From NCBI RefSeq assembly GCF_023151555.2, contig NZ_CP100425.1, positions 1,922,001 to 1,986,000 of the forward strand: a DNA stretch of 64,000 nt, written 5' to 3'. Under the pieces are notes generated by a model. It had not been told where the DNA came from and did not search any database. It saw only the letters and a list, made by a program, of their open reading frames with translations. Below, one piece after another: positions 18,155 to 27,090 of this stretch (positions are counted from its first letter, which is position 1; every line of letters begins with the position of its first letter). The stretch is from Photobacterium sp. CCB-ST2H9. GTDB lineage: Bacteria; Pseudomonadota; Gammaproteobacteria; Enterobacterales; Vibrionaceae. Both the position numbers and the translations under genes were made by a program.

Positions 18155-19351
18155 TTAATGTGAGTTATTCATTAACATATTCAGAATCTTATGCTGATAA
18201 TACGACCTCTCTTTAAAACCACCATATACTGCCGGGAAATAAAGCAGAGAAACATATGCTGACGTTTCATTAATCGAATCCAAAATAACTGAATACCTTT
18301 CATACTTTGAGAAAAGAGTATTATCACTTAGTGGAAAATCAAAATTCCCAACCCAAAAGCTAGCATGAAATCTATCACCTCCATCCGAATCAGAATTATT
18401 TTCATTTTCGTCCTTTTTAATCCCCACATCAACCTTAACCATATTCCATTTTTTATAATGAAAAGTTGAACTTATCGTAAACTCTCTTTTAAACAACTTC
18501 CCATCGTGAGAAAAATATAATTCAACTGGTTTTTCTCTGTAGACGTTCCCTTCGCGATCACAATATTCATGAGGGTCATTAACTCGATGGAATGGATGAA
18601 TCTCACAGCTTTTTGCTAAGTCAATTTTGAATCTAACTCTATAGCTAACACTACTCAAACTTTCCAGCTGCTTTGTTTTAACTCTGCCTGAAATTGATAT
18701 TAGCCTAGCCTTAAGGCGCTCTTTCTTATTAGAAAATATAGAATTTATTTTATTCTTATTATCCACCGTGACTTGACGAAAAAAATCACCTTGATGTTCT
18801 TTATGATATTTTAATAAAATTTTCTTTTGACAATCACTTAGTTTTTCAATTAATTCACCATCTCTCATGATATTATATTCATCACCAAAATCATTCATCA
18901 TATTTAAGAGTACATAGATGAAAAGCGACTTCATGTCAATCGCTTCATGAAAGTTTCTTGCCAACATATCTAACAAGGTGATTTGATTGTTATATCTATC
19001 ATAAGCACAAACTTTTTCATCGCCTTGTTTTTTACCCTCTTTTTTACCTTTATTTTCATTTTCATGTTTTCTGTTTAAATTTACTTCATTACCTCCTCCG
19101 AAAAAAGAATTTAAGATAGTTGTGAACATGTCTTTTCTTACTTGACTTTCCGCTTGCGTCTGCTCACTAATAAGCTGAGTATATAAATTTATTTTTTTTG
19201 AATTTTCTTGCTCATGAAAAATAGTCCATGAAGCGACAGCTGTTATTATCGCAGCAATCACAGCTGTACTCACACCTCCAACTGCTTGAAGTTTATCCCA
19301 TATATCCTTTTCTGGCCTCTTCCTACTTCCAAACTGTCGATTTTGATTCAT
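18155..19351 (-). CDS. Membrane-anchored protein of unknown function, AT-rich
   Basis: A 398-residue protein. After a basic cytoplasmic N-terminus (about 1-20) there is one membrane helix (about 27-46, VSTAVIAAIITAVASWTIF), then a charged region with a Lys/Glu/Asn-rich low-complexity stretch (about 92-112) and a mixed alpha/beta C-terminal half. No catalytic motif or named family was recognised. The gene is visibly far more AT-rich than the polysaccharide operon and uses AT-ending codons, which points to recent acquisition. Its ATG overlaps by 4 bases (ATGA) with a possible small gene upstream, suggesting coupling if that gene is real. Confidence 0.68.
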   Translation of the reverse strand: MNQNRQFGSRKRPEKDIWDKLQAVGGVSTAVIAAIITAVASWTIFHEQENSKKINLYTQLISEQTQAESQVRKDMFTTILNSFFGGGNEVNLNRKHENENKGKKEGKKQGDEKVCAYDRYNNQITLLDMLARNFHEAIDMKSLFIYVLLNMMNDFGDEYNIMRDGELIEKLSDCQKKILLKYHKEHQGDFFRQVTVDNKNKINSIFSNKKERLKARLISISGRVKTKQLESLSSVSYRVRFKIDLAKSCEIHPFHRVNDPHEYCDREGNVYREKPVELYFSHDGKLFKREFTISSTFHYKKWNMVKVDVGIKKDENENNSDSDGGDRFHASFWVGNFDFPLSDNTLFSKYERYSVILDSINETSAYVSLLYFPAVYGGFKERSYYQHKILNMLMNNSH

Positions 19352-19575
19352 GTTTCACCTTCTAAGTTGCAATCAAAACAAATAACATCCCTGAATAAAA
19401 CACAAATTGAAAACCAGTCGTCATTAAATGACGATATAAAAAATAACTTTCTAAAAGAAGACATCCAGAAAATAAAAATATCAAATATATGGTTTAATAA
19501 ATCACCTTGAACTCGTTCCAATCTAAAAAAGTCTACCTCATCAAAATTATATTCATTGACTAATAAACAAGACAT
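19348..19575 (-). CDS. Possible small gene coupled to the AT-rich membrane protein
   Basis: A 75-residue frame rich in Phe, Asp and Cys (DVICFDCNLEGET at the C-terminus) whose stop overlaps the next gene's start as ATGA. It shares the AT-rich base composition of its partner. The ribosome site is weak, and no family was recognised. It may be a real small partner protein or a chance frame in AT-rich DNA. Confidence 0.3.
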   Translation of the reverse strand: MSCLLVNEYNFDEVDFFRLERVQGDLLNHIFDIFIFWMSSFRKLFFISSFNDDWFSICVLFRDVICFDCNLEGET

Positions 19576-19697
19576 CCATCAAATTCAATCCAGACACTGC
19601 GGGCCGTCAACTGTTGATTCGGTTCCATCTGATGTCAACTCCCTCAAATCATCACTATACTTGGCCCTATAACCCCATAAGAAACAGAAGGTAAGCA

Positions 19698-20366
19698 ATG
19701 ATCCTCATTACCGGGGCCAGCAGTGGACTGGGCGCTGCGCTGGCAAAAACTTATGCTCAGGATAAGCACACGTTAACGCTGACAGGCCGTCATGATGAAC
19801 GGCTGCATGAGGTGGCTCAGGCTTGTCAGCCTGCCAATATTTGTACGCTGACTGCAGATCTTTCTGATCCCAAAGCAGTCACCCGGCTTTTTGACCAGCT
19901 CCCCGCGACACCGGAAACCATCATTTTCTGCACCGGCAGCGGCCACTTTGGCACGATTGAAAAACAGGATCCCGAAGCAATTGCCCGGCTGATACACAAC
20001 AACCTGCTGTCTGCAGCCTATTTCCTGCGTGAAGCCGTGATCCGCTATCGCAATACTCCGCTGACCATGGTGATGGTGATGTCTACAGCAGCGCAAACCG
20101 CAAAAGCCGGTGAATCGACCTATTGCGCCGTGAAATGGGGCGTCAGAGGATTGATGGAATCCGTCCGGCTGGAACTGAAAGATAAACCCATGAATCTGGT
20201 GGGCGTCTACCCGGGCGGCATGGCAACCGATTTCTGGGCCACCAGCGGGAAAACCATGGATCTCAGCGGCTTCATGACAGCAGATGAAACAGCAAACATG
20301 CTGAAAAAATCTCTGCATCATGCCAACCACGGTTATATCTCGGACATCACAATCAACCGTTACTGA
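19698..20366 (+). CDS. Short-chain dehydrogenase/reductase (SDR)
   Basis: A 222-residue classical SDR. TGASSGLG near the N-terminus (residues 5-12) is the NAD(P)-binding glycine motif. TLTGRH (Arg after the second strand) suggests NADP preference. The catalytic Tyr and Lys are in STYCAVKWG. The protein is slightly shorter than the usual 240-260 residues, mainly at the C-terminus. The substrate is unknown. The start ATG has an AAGG-containing site upstream. It stands alone on the plus strand after the accessory block, with normal GC content returning at this gene. Confidence 0.88.
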   Translation: MILITGASSGLGAALAKTYAQDKHTLTLTGRHDERLHEVAQACQPANICTLTADLSDPKAVTRLFDQLPATPETIIFCTGSGHFGTIEKQDPEAIARLIHNNLLSAAYFLREAVIRYRNTPLTMVMVMSTAAQTAKAGESTYCAVKWGVRGLMESVRLELKDKPMNLVGVYPGGMATDFWATSGKTMDLSGFMTADETANMLKKSLHHANHGYISDITINRY

Positions 20367-20398
20367 TTCCCTCACTTTTTCAGGGAACAGTTTCCAGG

Positions 20399-20427
20399 CA
20401 TCAGCCAGTCATCCCGGCTGGCTGATG
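20399..20427 (+). terminator. Long hairpin between SDR and XRE genes
   Basis: CATCAGCCAG pairs exactly with CTGGCTGATG around a 9-base loop, 32 bases after the SDR stop. No T-run follows; instead CTGTGGC is repeated in tandem just downstream. It could be a terminator aided by Rho or an mRNA-stabilising hairpin. Confidence 0.35.
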
Positions 20428-20534
20428 ACCTGTGGCCTGTGGCCTGTGACTCAAGACACAACCGCGCCAAACTCTGTTTGCATACAATCGGTTAGCATTG
20501 TTGAATTACATTTCGCCCCAAAAGAGAAAATTAC

Positions 20535-21281
20535 ATGTCCGAATGCTACCAGCTGGTCTCTGAACTCAAAAAGCAACTCAAATTACATGGCGTTCAATAT
20601 CAGGACATCGCCCGTACTCTGGCACTGAGCGAAGGCTCGGTGAAGCGGTTACTGGCAGATGGCAGCAGTATCAGTCTGGAGCGGCTGGAAAAAATCTGCC
20701 AGCTCATGGGTATGGACATGGCTGAACTTTTTCAGCTAACTGCGTCAAGTGAGTCCGGGTTGCAATCGCTGACCCATGAGCAGGAAAAACAGCTGGTTGA
20801 AGATAAAGCGTTACTGCTGGTGGCCGTCTGTGTGCTGAACGGCTACCGCTTTGCCGACATTCTGGAACAATATCATTTTTCAGCCCCGGAACTGATTCAA
20901 AAGCTGGCACAATTGGACCGGCTCAGGATTATTGAATTACAGGCAAATAACCGCATCCGGCTGAAAATCTCCCCGTCCTTTTCCTGGCTTGCCGGCGGCC
21001 CGATTCAGTGTTTTTTCCAGCAGCAGGTCCAGAAAGAGTTTTTTGCCAGTCACTTCAACGACGACGGCGAAAAACTGGTGATGACAACCGGGCTCATGTC
21101 GCTCCCGAGCAATCAGAGAATGCAGCAACGCCTACAGAAACTGGTCAGCGAATTTTATGCGACCTGCCGGGATGATGAGAACCTGAGTATGGATGCCCGA
21201 CACGGGACGTCCATGATTCTTGCGATTCGTCGCTGGCAGTTTCCTCTGTTCGATGAATTCCATCCGGCACCAAAGTCATAA
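20535..21281 (+). CDS. XRE/Cro-CI family transcriptional regulator
   Basis: A 248-residue protein with an N-terminal helix-turn-helix of the Cro/CI type at about 17-60 (QDIARTLALSEGSVKRLLA, then SLERLEKICQLMGM). The C-terminal 180 residues are predicted alpha-helical and have no recognised ligand motif. It probably binds DNA as a dimer; the target is unknown. The gene stands alone, with its own upstream gap of about 170 bases. Confidence 0.85.
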   Translation: MSECYQLVSELKKQLKLHGVQYQDIARTLALSEGSVKRLLADGSSISLERLEKICQLMGMDMAELFQLTASSESGLQSLTHEQEKQLVEDKALLLVAVCVLNGYRFADILEQYHFSAPELIQKLAQLDRLRIIELQANNRIRLKISPSFSWLAGGPIQCFFQQQVQKEFFASHFNDDGEKLVMTTGLMSLPSNQRMQQRLQKLVSEFYATCRDDENLSMDARHGTSMILAIRRWQFPLFDEFHPAPKS

Positions 21282-21405
21282 CCTGTGGCACCTCAGGTCT
21301 CATGAGAAGTAACCTGTAATTTAACGCTGTTCGATTCTATCAAGTTCCGCCAAGCTTCCCTGCGTACACATTGTGGTCTGACCGCGAACTGCATAGGAGG
21401 CACTC

Positions 21406-23481
21406 ATGTCACACCATCGATCACTCGCAAACATTGCAAAGAACATGCTGTCCGTATTTCTCTTCATTGCTGTCGTTTTTGTCTGTCCGGCAGCTTTGGC
21501 CAGCGGCCTGCTGAAACCGGTGCAAAGCCAGTATCAGGATTTAAAGATTCAGTCCCATCACGTCAGTGTCGTGATTGAAGACGGCTACGCAACCACCAGT
21601 ATTGAGCAGGAATTCTTCAACCCGAATGATACCGAACTGGAAGCCCTCTACACTTTTCCCGTTCCGCAAAAAGCCGTTGTCGGTGAATTCGTGTACTGGA
21701 TCAACGGCAAGCCTGTCATTGCCGAAGCAGTCGCGAAAGACAAAGCCAGGGCAATCTACAACGAACAGAAAAATCAGGGGAACGCAACCGCTCTGACAGA
21801 AAAGAACAGCTTCAAGACCTTTGAAATGCGAGTTTTCCCGGTTCAGCCGCAGCAGCAGGTCAAAGTGAAGCTGGTGTACGTGCAGGATGCCCTGCTGGAT
21901 CACGGTGTCGGACGTTACGTTTATCCGATGGAAGAAGGTGGTGTGGATGAACAGGCAGCGTCTTTCTGGACACGCAATGATCGGGCCGAAGAAGCATTCA
22001 CGTTCAATGTCACCGTCAAGTCGGCTTATCCGGTCGATGGCCTGCGTTTGCCTGCCCACCCTCAGGCGCTGATCAGTCAGTCCCAGCAAGACGGGCAATC
22101 GGTCTGGTACAGTGAAATCACCAATCAGTCGCAACAGCAAACAACTGAAGCAAACGAAGCTCAGGCGGTCAACAGTCCTTTCAGACTGGATCAGGACATC
22201 GTGGTTTACTGGCGGCTGAAAGACGGATTGCCCGGTCGTCTGGATATGATTGCCTATCGCGACCCGCAACGCAGTTCGCGCGGCACGGTCAAACTCACAT
22301 TCACGCCGGGTGATGACTTAGGCGTCATTTCGCAGGGTCGCGACTGGACATTCGTGCTGGACAAATCCGGCTCCATGACCGGTGACTACAGCACACTGGT
22401 CAACGGGGTTGAGCGTGGCCTGGATAAACTGCCAGCCGACGATCGTTTCCGGATCATCATGTTTGACGACAGTGCCCATATGGCAACCAAGGGCTTTTTA
22501 CCAGTCACGGCAGAGAACATCCAAAACGCCATCGCCTCAGTGAACCGGTATCAGCCAGACGGCGGTACCAACTTATATGAAGGCATTGAAAGCGCCGTCA
22601 GCCATCTCGACGCTGATCGCCCGTCCGGCATCGTGCTCGTCACTGATGGCGTGGCCAATGTCGGGACGACTGCGAAGCGTGAATTCCTGAAACTGATGCA
22701 AAAATACGATGTGCGCCTGTACACCTTCATCATGGGGAACAGTGCCAACACGCCGCTGCTGGAGCCGATGACCAAAGTCTCAAACGGGTTTGCGATTTCA
22801 GTGTCTACCGCCGATGACATGCTGGGTCATCTGATGAACGTTACCAGCAAGCTGACACATCAGGCCTATCGCAATGTGCAGCTTGACATCGATGGCGTCA
22901 AAATCAAAGACCTGACCCCGGCACAGATCAACAGCTTATATCGGGGTGAACAGTTGACAGTGTTCGGCCATTATTTTAAGCCCGGTCAAACCCGCATCAC
23001 GCTTTCCGCCACAGTGAACGGTCAGAAACGTGAATACAAAACCGAGATCAATTTGCCTGAAAGCGCTCTGATGAACCCTGAAATTGAACGGCTGTGGGCT
23101 TTCTCTGCCATTCGCGATCTGGAAGATCAGATGAACTATCTGGAACAGAAAGACAGCGATATGGAGCAGGCGATTGAATCCCTGGCGGTCGAATATGGCC
23201 TACTGACCGACTACACGTCTCTGCTGGTGGTTGAAGATGAAGTCTTCGAACAATTGAGCATCAAGCGCCAGAACAAACAGCGGGTTGAAAAAGAGCAGCT
23301 GGCACGTCAGCAACGCGGGCAGGCCAATGCCGCCCCAACCCAGGTGGATCACGCTCAACCGATGTTTCATCAGTCTGCGCCCAGTTATTCTTCGGGCAGC
23401 GGCGGCGGCAGCCTGAACGGATTTGCCCTGCTTGCTCTGCTGGGCTTCACCGCGTGGCGAGTCAGACGACATCAGGGATAA
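21406..23481 (+). CDS. VIT and von Willebrand A domain surface protein with GlyGly-CTERM-like tail
   Basis: 691 residues. A signal peptide ends near residue 33 (VCPAALAS). A VIT domain (about 40-170; TSIEQEFFNPNDTELEALYTF) is followed by a vWA domain (about 312-480) with a complete MIDAS: Asp319-x-Ser321-x-Ser323 in LDKSGSM, a Thr in PDGGTNLYEG and Asp in LVTDGVAN. This is the layout of the marine proteobacterial VIT/vWA proteins linked to sorting systems. The C-terminus is a short tripartite tail: a Gly/Ser-rich stretch (SGSGGGS), a hydrophobic helix (FALLALLGFTAW) and basic residues (RVRRHQG), matching GlyGly-CTERM signals processed by rhombosortase. No sortase gene is in the window. The function is presumably surface adhesion or metal-dependent binding. 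Confidence 0.88.
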   Translation: MSHHRSLANIAKNMLSVFLFIAVVFVCPAALASGLLKPVQSQYQDLKIQSHHVSVVIEDGYATTSIEQEFFNPNDTELEALYTFPVPQKAVVGEFVYWINGKPVIAEAVAKDKARAIYNEQKNQGNATALTEKNSFKTFEMRVFPVQPQQQVKVKLVYVQDALLDHGVGRYVYPMEEGGVDEQAASFWTRNDRAEEAFTFNVTVKSAYPVDGLRLPAHPQALISQSQQDGQSVWYSEITNQSQQQTTEANEAQAVNSPFRLDQDIVVYWRLKDGLPGRLDMIAYRDPQRSSRGTVKLTFTPGDDLGVISQGRDWTFVLDKSGSMTGDYSTLVNGVERGLDKLPADDRFRIIMFDDSAHMATKGFLPVTAENIQNAIASVNRYQPDGGTNLYEGIESAVSHLDADRPSGIVLVTDGVANVGTTAKREFLKLMQKYDVRLYTFIMGNSANTPLLEPMTKVSNGFAISVSTADDMLGHLMNVTSKLTHQAYRNVQLDIDGVKIKDLTPAQINSLYRGEQLTVFGHYFKPGQTRITLSATVNGQKREYKTEINLPESALMNPEIERLWAFSAIRDLEDQMNYLEQKDSDMEQAIESLAVEYGLLTDYTSLLVVEDEVFEQLSIKRQNKQRVEKEQLARQQRGQANAAPTQVDHAQPMFHQSAPSYSSGSGGGSLNGFALLALLGFTAWRVRRHQG

Positions 23482-23504
23482 CCTCAGAAATTACACGTCT
23501 CTCA

Positions 23505-23528
23505 AGAAGCCAGCCCTCGCTGGCTTCT
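23505..23528 (+). terminator. Strong hairpin after the VIT/vWA gene
   Basis: AGAAGCCAGC pairs exactly with GCTGGCTTCT around CCTC, 24 bases after the stop codon. The following bases are mixed C and T without a clean T-run. Confidence 0.5.
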
Positions 23529-23723
23529 CGCTGCTCATCTCCGGCCAAACTCACCTTTGAAGCATCAATCCCTGGTCACTCAACTATAATCAGCACTCAA
23601 CTAAAGCTTTTTCTGACGGGTACTTTTCTTTTCATCGGCTCAGAACCTGCATCAAACATCATCAGGAATGTGCCGAAAAGTGGCCGCAACGGAGATTCCC
23701 CCCAAAAAAATGCGGAGGTTCAG

Positions 23724-25421
23724 ATGTCCTCGACCAAATTCAATGACATCATTGATAAGCCAACTTTTTTTGGTTCTTTATTTTTACTTTTCGCCGTCAC
23801 TCTTCCTTTAATCTTTTTCCCGGATACCGGTGCCGCCTGGGTCCGAAATGCAAAAGATTTCGTGACCGATCAACTCGGTGTGCTCTACCTGATCCTCGGC
23901 CTTGGCGCCTTCATCTTCATGGTTTACGTGATTTTCAGCGACATCGGGCAAATCAAGCTGGGCACACCGGAAGAAGATCCGGAATTTTCCACCCTTTCCT
24001 GGGCCGCGATGCTGTTCTGTTCCGGGATTGGCGCTTCAATTTTGTACTGGTCGATGATCGAGTGGGCCTATTACTACCAAACGCCCCCTTTTGATATTCC
24101 GGGAGAAACCCACGAAGCCGCCAAATGGGCTGTCACTTACGGCATCTTTCACTGGGGGCCCCTGGCCTGGTCGATTTATCTGATCCCTGCCCTGCCAATC
24201 GCCTACTTCTACTACGTCCGAAACCATAGTGTGCTGAAGATCAGTGAAGCGCTGATGCCGGTGCTGGGTGATGAACGGGCCCGAGGCTGGCTGGGGAAAC
24301 TGATCGATGTGTTCTTTATCTTCGGGATGTTAGGCGGCGGCGCCACAACACTGGGCCTCGCAGCACCGCTGATTAATCAGGGGATTCATGAACTGCTGGG
24401 TGTTCCCAATAACCTGTATACCCAAATCGTGGTGCTCATTATCTGTACTGCCATTTTTGGTTACAGCGCCTATGCAGGGCTGAAAAAAGGGATTCAGATG
24501 CTCTCGAACATCAACATGTGGCTGGCCGTCGGCATTCTGCTGTTTATTTTCATCACTGGCCCGACCCTCTTCATGCTGAATACCGGGGTGGATGCACTCG
24601 GCAGGATGATCAATAACCTGTTTGAAATGGCAACCTGGACTGAGCCATTTGCCCAGTTCCGGCAGTTTCCGGATACCCACTTCCCTCAGGACTGGACCAT
24701 TTTCTACTGGGCCTGGTGGCTGGTCTTCGCACCCAGTGTCGGCCTGTTTATCGCACGTATTTCCCGGGGACGCACCATTAAAACCATGGTCGTCGGTTCT
24801 ATTTTTTACGGCACACTCGGCTGCTTCCTGTTCTTCATGATCATGGGTAACTACGGCATCTACCTTCAGCTGTCAGAAAAATTAGATGTGATTACCATTC
24901 TGAATCAGGAGGGTGCCACCACGGCAATTTTTGCCATGTTGCACACGCTCGCATTGAGCAAACTGGTGATCCTCGCATTTACCATTCTGGCCGTGATCTT
25001 CACAGCCACCACATTTGACTCGATTTCTTATATTCTCGCCGCCGTGGTGCAAAAAGAAATTGATGAAGAACCGGCTCGCTGGAACCGGCTGTTCTGGGCA
25101 TTCGCACTTTCCGTGATGCCGATTACGCTGATGTTCCTGGGCGGACTGGACACCCTGCAAACCGCCAGCGTCATTGGTGGCGTGCCCCTGCTCATCGTGG
25201 CATTGCTTTTATGTGTCTCCATCATCCGTGCTGCGCACTTTGATCTGCGTTATCAGCCTGACTTTGAAGATAAAGAAATCTATATCGAAGAGCTGCCCGA
25301 GGATGACCCCTGGACCGAAGACGGCTCCTGGGATCAGGAAGCGCCGGAAGAACACGGGGTTTCTCATGACGACAAACCGCATGACGAAGGCGATCCCGAC
25401 AGTCACCCCTCAAGGCTCTGA
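23724..25421 (+). CDS. BCCT family betaine/choline/carnitine transporter
   Basis: About 565 residues with 12 predicted membrane helices. The third-helix segment GIGASILYWSMIEWAYYY and the signature region YWAWWLVFAPSVGLFIARISRGRTI identify the BCCT family, secondary transporters of quaternary amines, usually driven by Na+ or H+. The C-terminal 45 residues are strongly acidic (EELPEDDPWTEDGSW) with His/Asp repeats; such tails can sense osmotic state in relatives. I chose the ATG at 23724, preceded by GGAGG; upstream in-frame codons back to 23454 run into the previous gene and lack a ribosome site. The substrate is not certain. Glycine betaine uptake would fit a marine host. Confidence 0.92.
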   Translation: MSSTKFNDIIDKPTFFGSLFLLFAVTLPLIFFPDTGAAWVRNAKDFVTDQLGVLYLILGLGAFIFMVYVIFSDIGQIKLGTPEEDPEFSTLSWAAMLFCSGIGASILYWSMIEWAYYYQTPPFDIPGETHEAAKWAVTYGIFHWGPLAWSIYLIPALPIAYFYYVRNHSVLKISEALMPVLGDERARGWLGKLIDVFFIFGMLGGGATTLGLAAPLINQGIHELLGVPNNLYTQIVVLIICTAIFGYSAYAGLKKGIQMLSNINMWLAVGILLFIFITGPTLFMLNTGVDALGRMINNLFEMATWTEPFAQFRQFPDTHFPQDWTIFYWAWWLVFAPSVGLFIARISRGRTIKTMVVGSIFYGTLGCFLFFMIMGNYGIYLQLSEKLDVITILNQEGATTAIFAMLHTLALSKLVILAFTILAVIFTATTFDSISYILAAVVQKEIDEEPARWNRLFWAFALSVMPITLMFLGGLDTLQTASVIGGVPLLIVALLLCVSIIRAAHFDLRYQPDFEDKEIYIEELPEDDPWTEDGSWDQEAPEEHGVSHDDKPHDEGDPDSHPSRL

Positions 25422-25440
25422 CATGAAATTGCAATTACAG

Positions 25441-25465
25441 GGGCCGAATCCCTGCGGCCCTATTT
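25441..25465 (+). terminator. Hairpin between BCCT gene and small membrane gene
   Basis: GGGCCG pairs with CGGCCC around an 8-base loop and is followed by TATTT. It may end or attenuate the BCCT transcript before the gene at 25482. Confidence 0.4.
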
Positions 25466-25481
25466 ACACACGGAGAGCAAC

Positions 25482-25853
25482 ATGCGTCTTCTGATTGGAA
25501 TGATCGGTGTATTCATTTCAGGGATGGGACTAATTCTGGCCGCAGAACCGAGACTGATTCTCGATTTTCTGGCCCATCATAAAAAACAGCTCTGGCTTCA
25601 GATTGTCGCCGTCGTCGCACGCTTACTGATCGGCTACCTCCTGATTGAATATGCAGACCAGAGTGACTATCCATTGCTGGTGGCCGCTTTAGGCTGGATT
25701 GCCATTATTGCCGCACTGTTTTTAATGACCCTGGGCAGAGCGAATTTTAAAAAGCTGATCAGCTGGGCGGTAGAACTGAGTGAAATTCAAGGACGAGCAG
25801 GCGGTGTGTTCACTGCTTTGTTTGGCGCCATTCTGGTCTATATCGCGCTGTAA
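25482..25853 (+). CDS. Small multi-pass membrane protein
   Basis: A 123-residue hydrophobic protein with three to four predicted helices (LLIGMIGVFISGMGLILA, IVAVVARLLIGYLLIEYA, WIAIIAALFLMTLG, FTALFGAILVYIAL). No named family was recognised with confidence. A GGAGAG site precedes the ATG. It follows the BCCT gene by 60 bases with a hairpin in between, so co-transcription by readthrough is possible. Function unknown. Confidence 0.75.
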   Translation: MRLLIGMIGVFISGMGLILAAEPRLILDFLAHHKKQLWLQIVAVVARLLIGYLLIEYADQSDYPLLVAALGWIAIIAALFLMTLGRANFKKLISWAVELSEIQGRAGGVFTALFGAILVYIAL

Positions 25854-25948
25854 ATAGAGATCAGACAGTACACCCGGACAGAACAGCCAGAGAGAATCGG
25901 CCGCCAGAGAAAATAAGTCACAGCAGATTTGTATTTCCAAGCCCACTG

Positions 25949-26557
25949 CTATTGATAGGCTTTACATGTCAGGGCATGGGTGCCGTAACCCCAGGTGACC
26001 TTCACCTCTCCCTGATGCTCCCACAAGCTTTCATTGCGTCCGACATATTTTGTCCCACTGCCGCTTTCCTGCAGAAACATCAGTGACACGCGGTCGCCGC
26101 GTTCGGCAATCAAGGATGCCGGGTCTGTCGGATAGTAAGTTGCAATGACTTCACTGCCCGGCTGATCCTCGCACCGATAAAACACGGTCTGTGTTGCTTT
26201 AATCAGCGCGTATTTCGCCTGCAGCTCTGCAATCCGGCGCTGGTATTCCTGCTCGACACATCGATGTTGAGCATCAGCTTTCCAGCATTCATTCCGGCCT
26301 TTGATCCAGCCTCTTTGCTCCGCTTTCAACACCGGGGGATGCTCATTCGTCGCTTTTGCTGTTGCTTGCTGATACACATCCGCCAATTGGTTATCCAGCG
26401 CAGACAACCTTTCATCCTGACAAATCATCGCTTCAATACTGCCGGCTCGAACAGCACTGCAATCAAATGAAGGCTGAGCCGATTTCGCCTGCGTATACAT
26501 CAGCACGCCAGTGGCTATGACACTGAAAACGACCCAGCCGACTTTCACTTTTTTCAC
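25949..26557 (-). CDS. LprI-MliC fusion, probable dual lysozyme inhibitor
   Basis: Two periplasmic lysozyme-inhibitor domains lie in one protein. The first resembles LprI/DUF1311, with FDCSAVRAGSIEAMICQD, LSALDNQLADVY and the paired cysteines NECW...RC. The second resembles MliC (PF09864): VFYRCEDQPGSEVIATYYP, then TKYVGRNESLWEHQGE and a last Cys in ALTCKAYQ. A GTG at 26557 is preceded by GGAGGCGG and gives a classical signal peptide (KKVKVGWVVFSVIATGVLMYT). The longer frame from the ATG at 26656 overlaps the MarR stop (ATGA) but has a weak ribosome site and would leave an odd 33-residue extension. It follows the MarR gene on the same strand. It probably protects peptidoglycan against host or competitor lysozyme. 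Confidence 0.82.
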   Translation of the reverse strand: MKKVKVGWVVFSVIATGVLMYTQAKSAQPSFDCSAVRAGSIEAMICQDERLSALDNQLADVYQQATAKATNEHPPVLKAEQRGWIKGRNECWKADAQHRCVEQEYQRRIAELQAKYALIKATQTVFYRCEDQPGSEVIATYYPTDPASLIAERGDRVSLMFLQESGSGTKYVGRNESLWEHQGEVKVTWGYGTHALTCKAYQ

Positions 26558-26652
26558 GTTTTCCGCCTCCGGCGCTGAACTGCCTGTTACAAACTCAACT
26601 ATAGGCAATAGAATTTCATCCGTCAGAAAAGCATTCAGCACCGGCAGCGGAT

Positions 26653-27075
26653 TCATTTCAATTTACTGAGCAGGCCCGTCATCTGGTTCAGCTGGCTTGT
26701 AGTCATCCCTTCAGCCATCGCTTCAGCACCATGGTTAAAACTGACCAGAGCATCCTGGTAAATCTCTTGTCCGGTTGGTGTGAGTTTCACCAGGCTGACT
26801 CTGGCATCCCGGCTGTTTTTCTCTTTCTCCACCAAATGGTTTTTCTCCATTGGATTCAGCAGCCGTGTCACACCAGATGCCGTTAAACCCACCGCTTCCG
26901 CCAGTACTACCCGGCTCATTGACTGGCCTGCAGTTTCACTGAGCTGATGCAGTACAAAAAATTCAGACACACTGATCCCGTGAGCACTGAGCTTCCGGTC
27001 AATATTTTTCATCAGTTTGGTTTGGATTAAAGTCAGTTCCATAAATAGCTGACCCTGCGGACTCATTGCAGACAT
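26653..27075 (-). CDS. MarR family transcriptional regulator
   Basis: About 140 residues with the winged-helix MarR core: VSEFFVLHQLSETAGQSMSRVVLAEAVGLTASGVTRLL forms helices 2-4 including the recognition helix, and the wing is NSRDARVSLVKLTPTG. The ATG at 27075 has GAGGTG at good spacing; a GTG at 27081 is an alternative. A 28-bp perfect palindrome begins 15 bases upstream of the start, so autoregulation is very likely. The lysozyme-inhibitor gene follows directly. The signal sensed is unknown; no Cys typical of OhrR is at the N-terminus. Confidence 0.9.
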   Translation of the reverse strand: MSAMSPQGQLFMELTLIQTKLMKNIDRKLSAHGISVSEFFVLHQLSETAGQSMSRVVLAEAVGLTASGVTRLLNPMEKNHLVEKEKNSRDARVSLVKLTPTGQEIYQDALVSFNHGAEAMAEGMTTSQLNQMTGLLSKLK

Positions 27076-27090
27076 AAACACCTCGATATA

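Noticed and set aside
19286..19510. 74-residue plus-strand frame in the AT-rich block
   Set aside because: Lies opposite the start of the membrane-protein gene and has no ribosome site; chance frame in AT-rich DNA.
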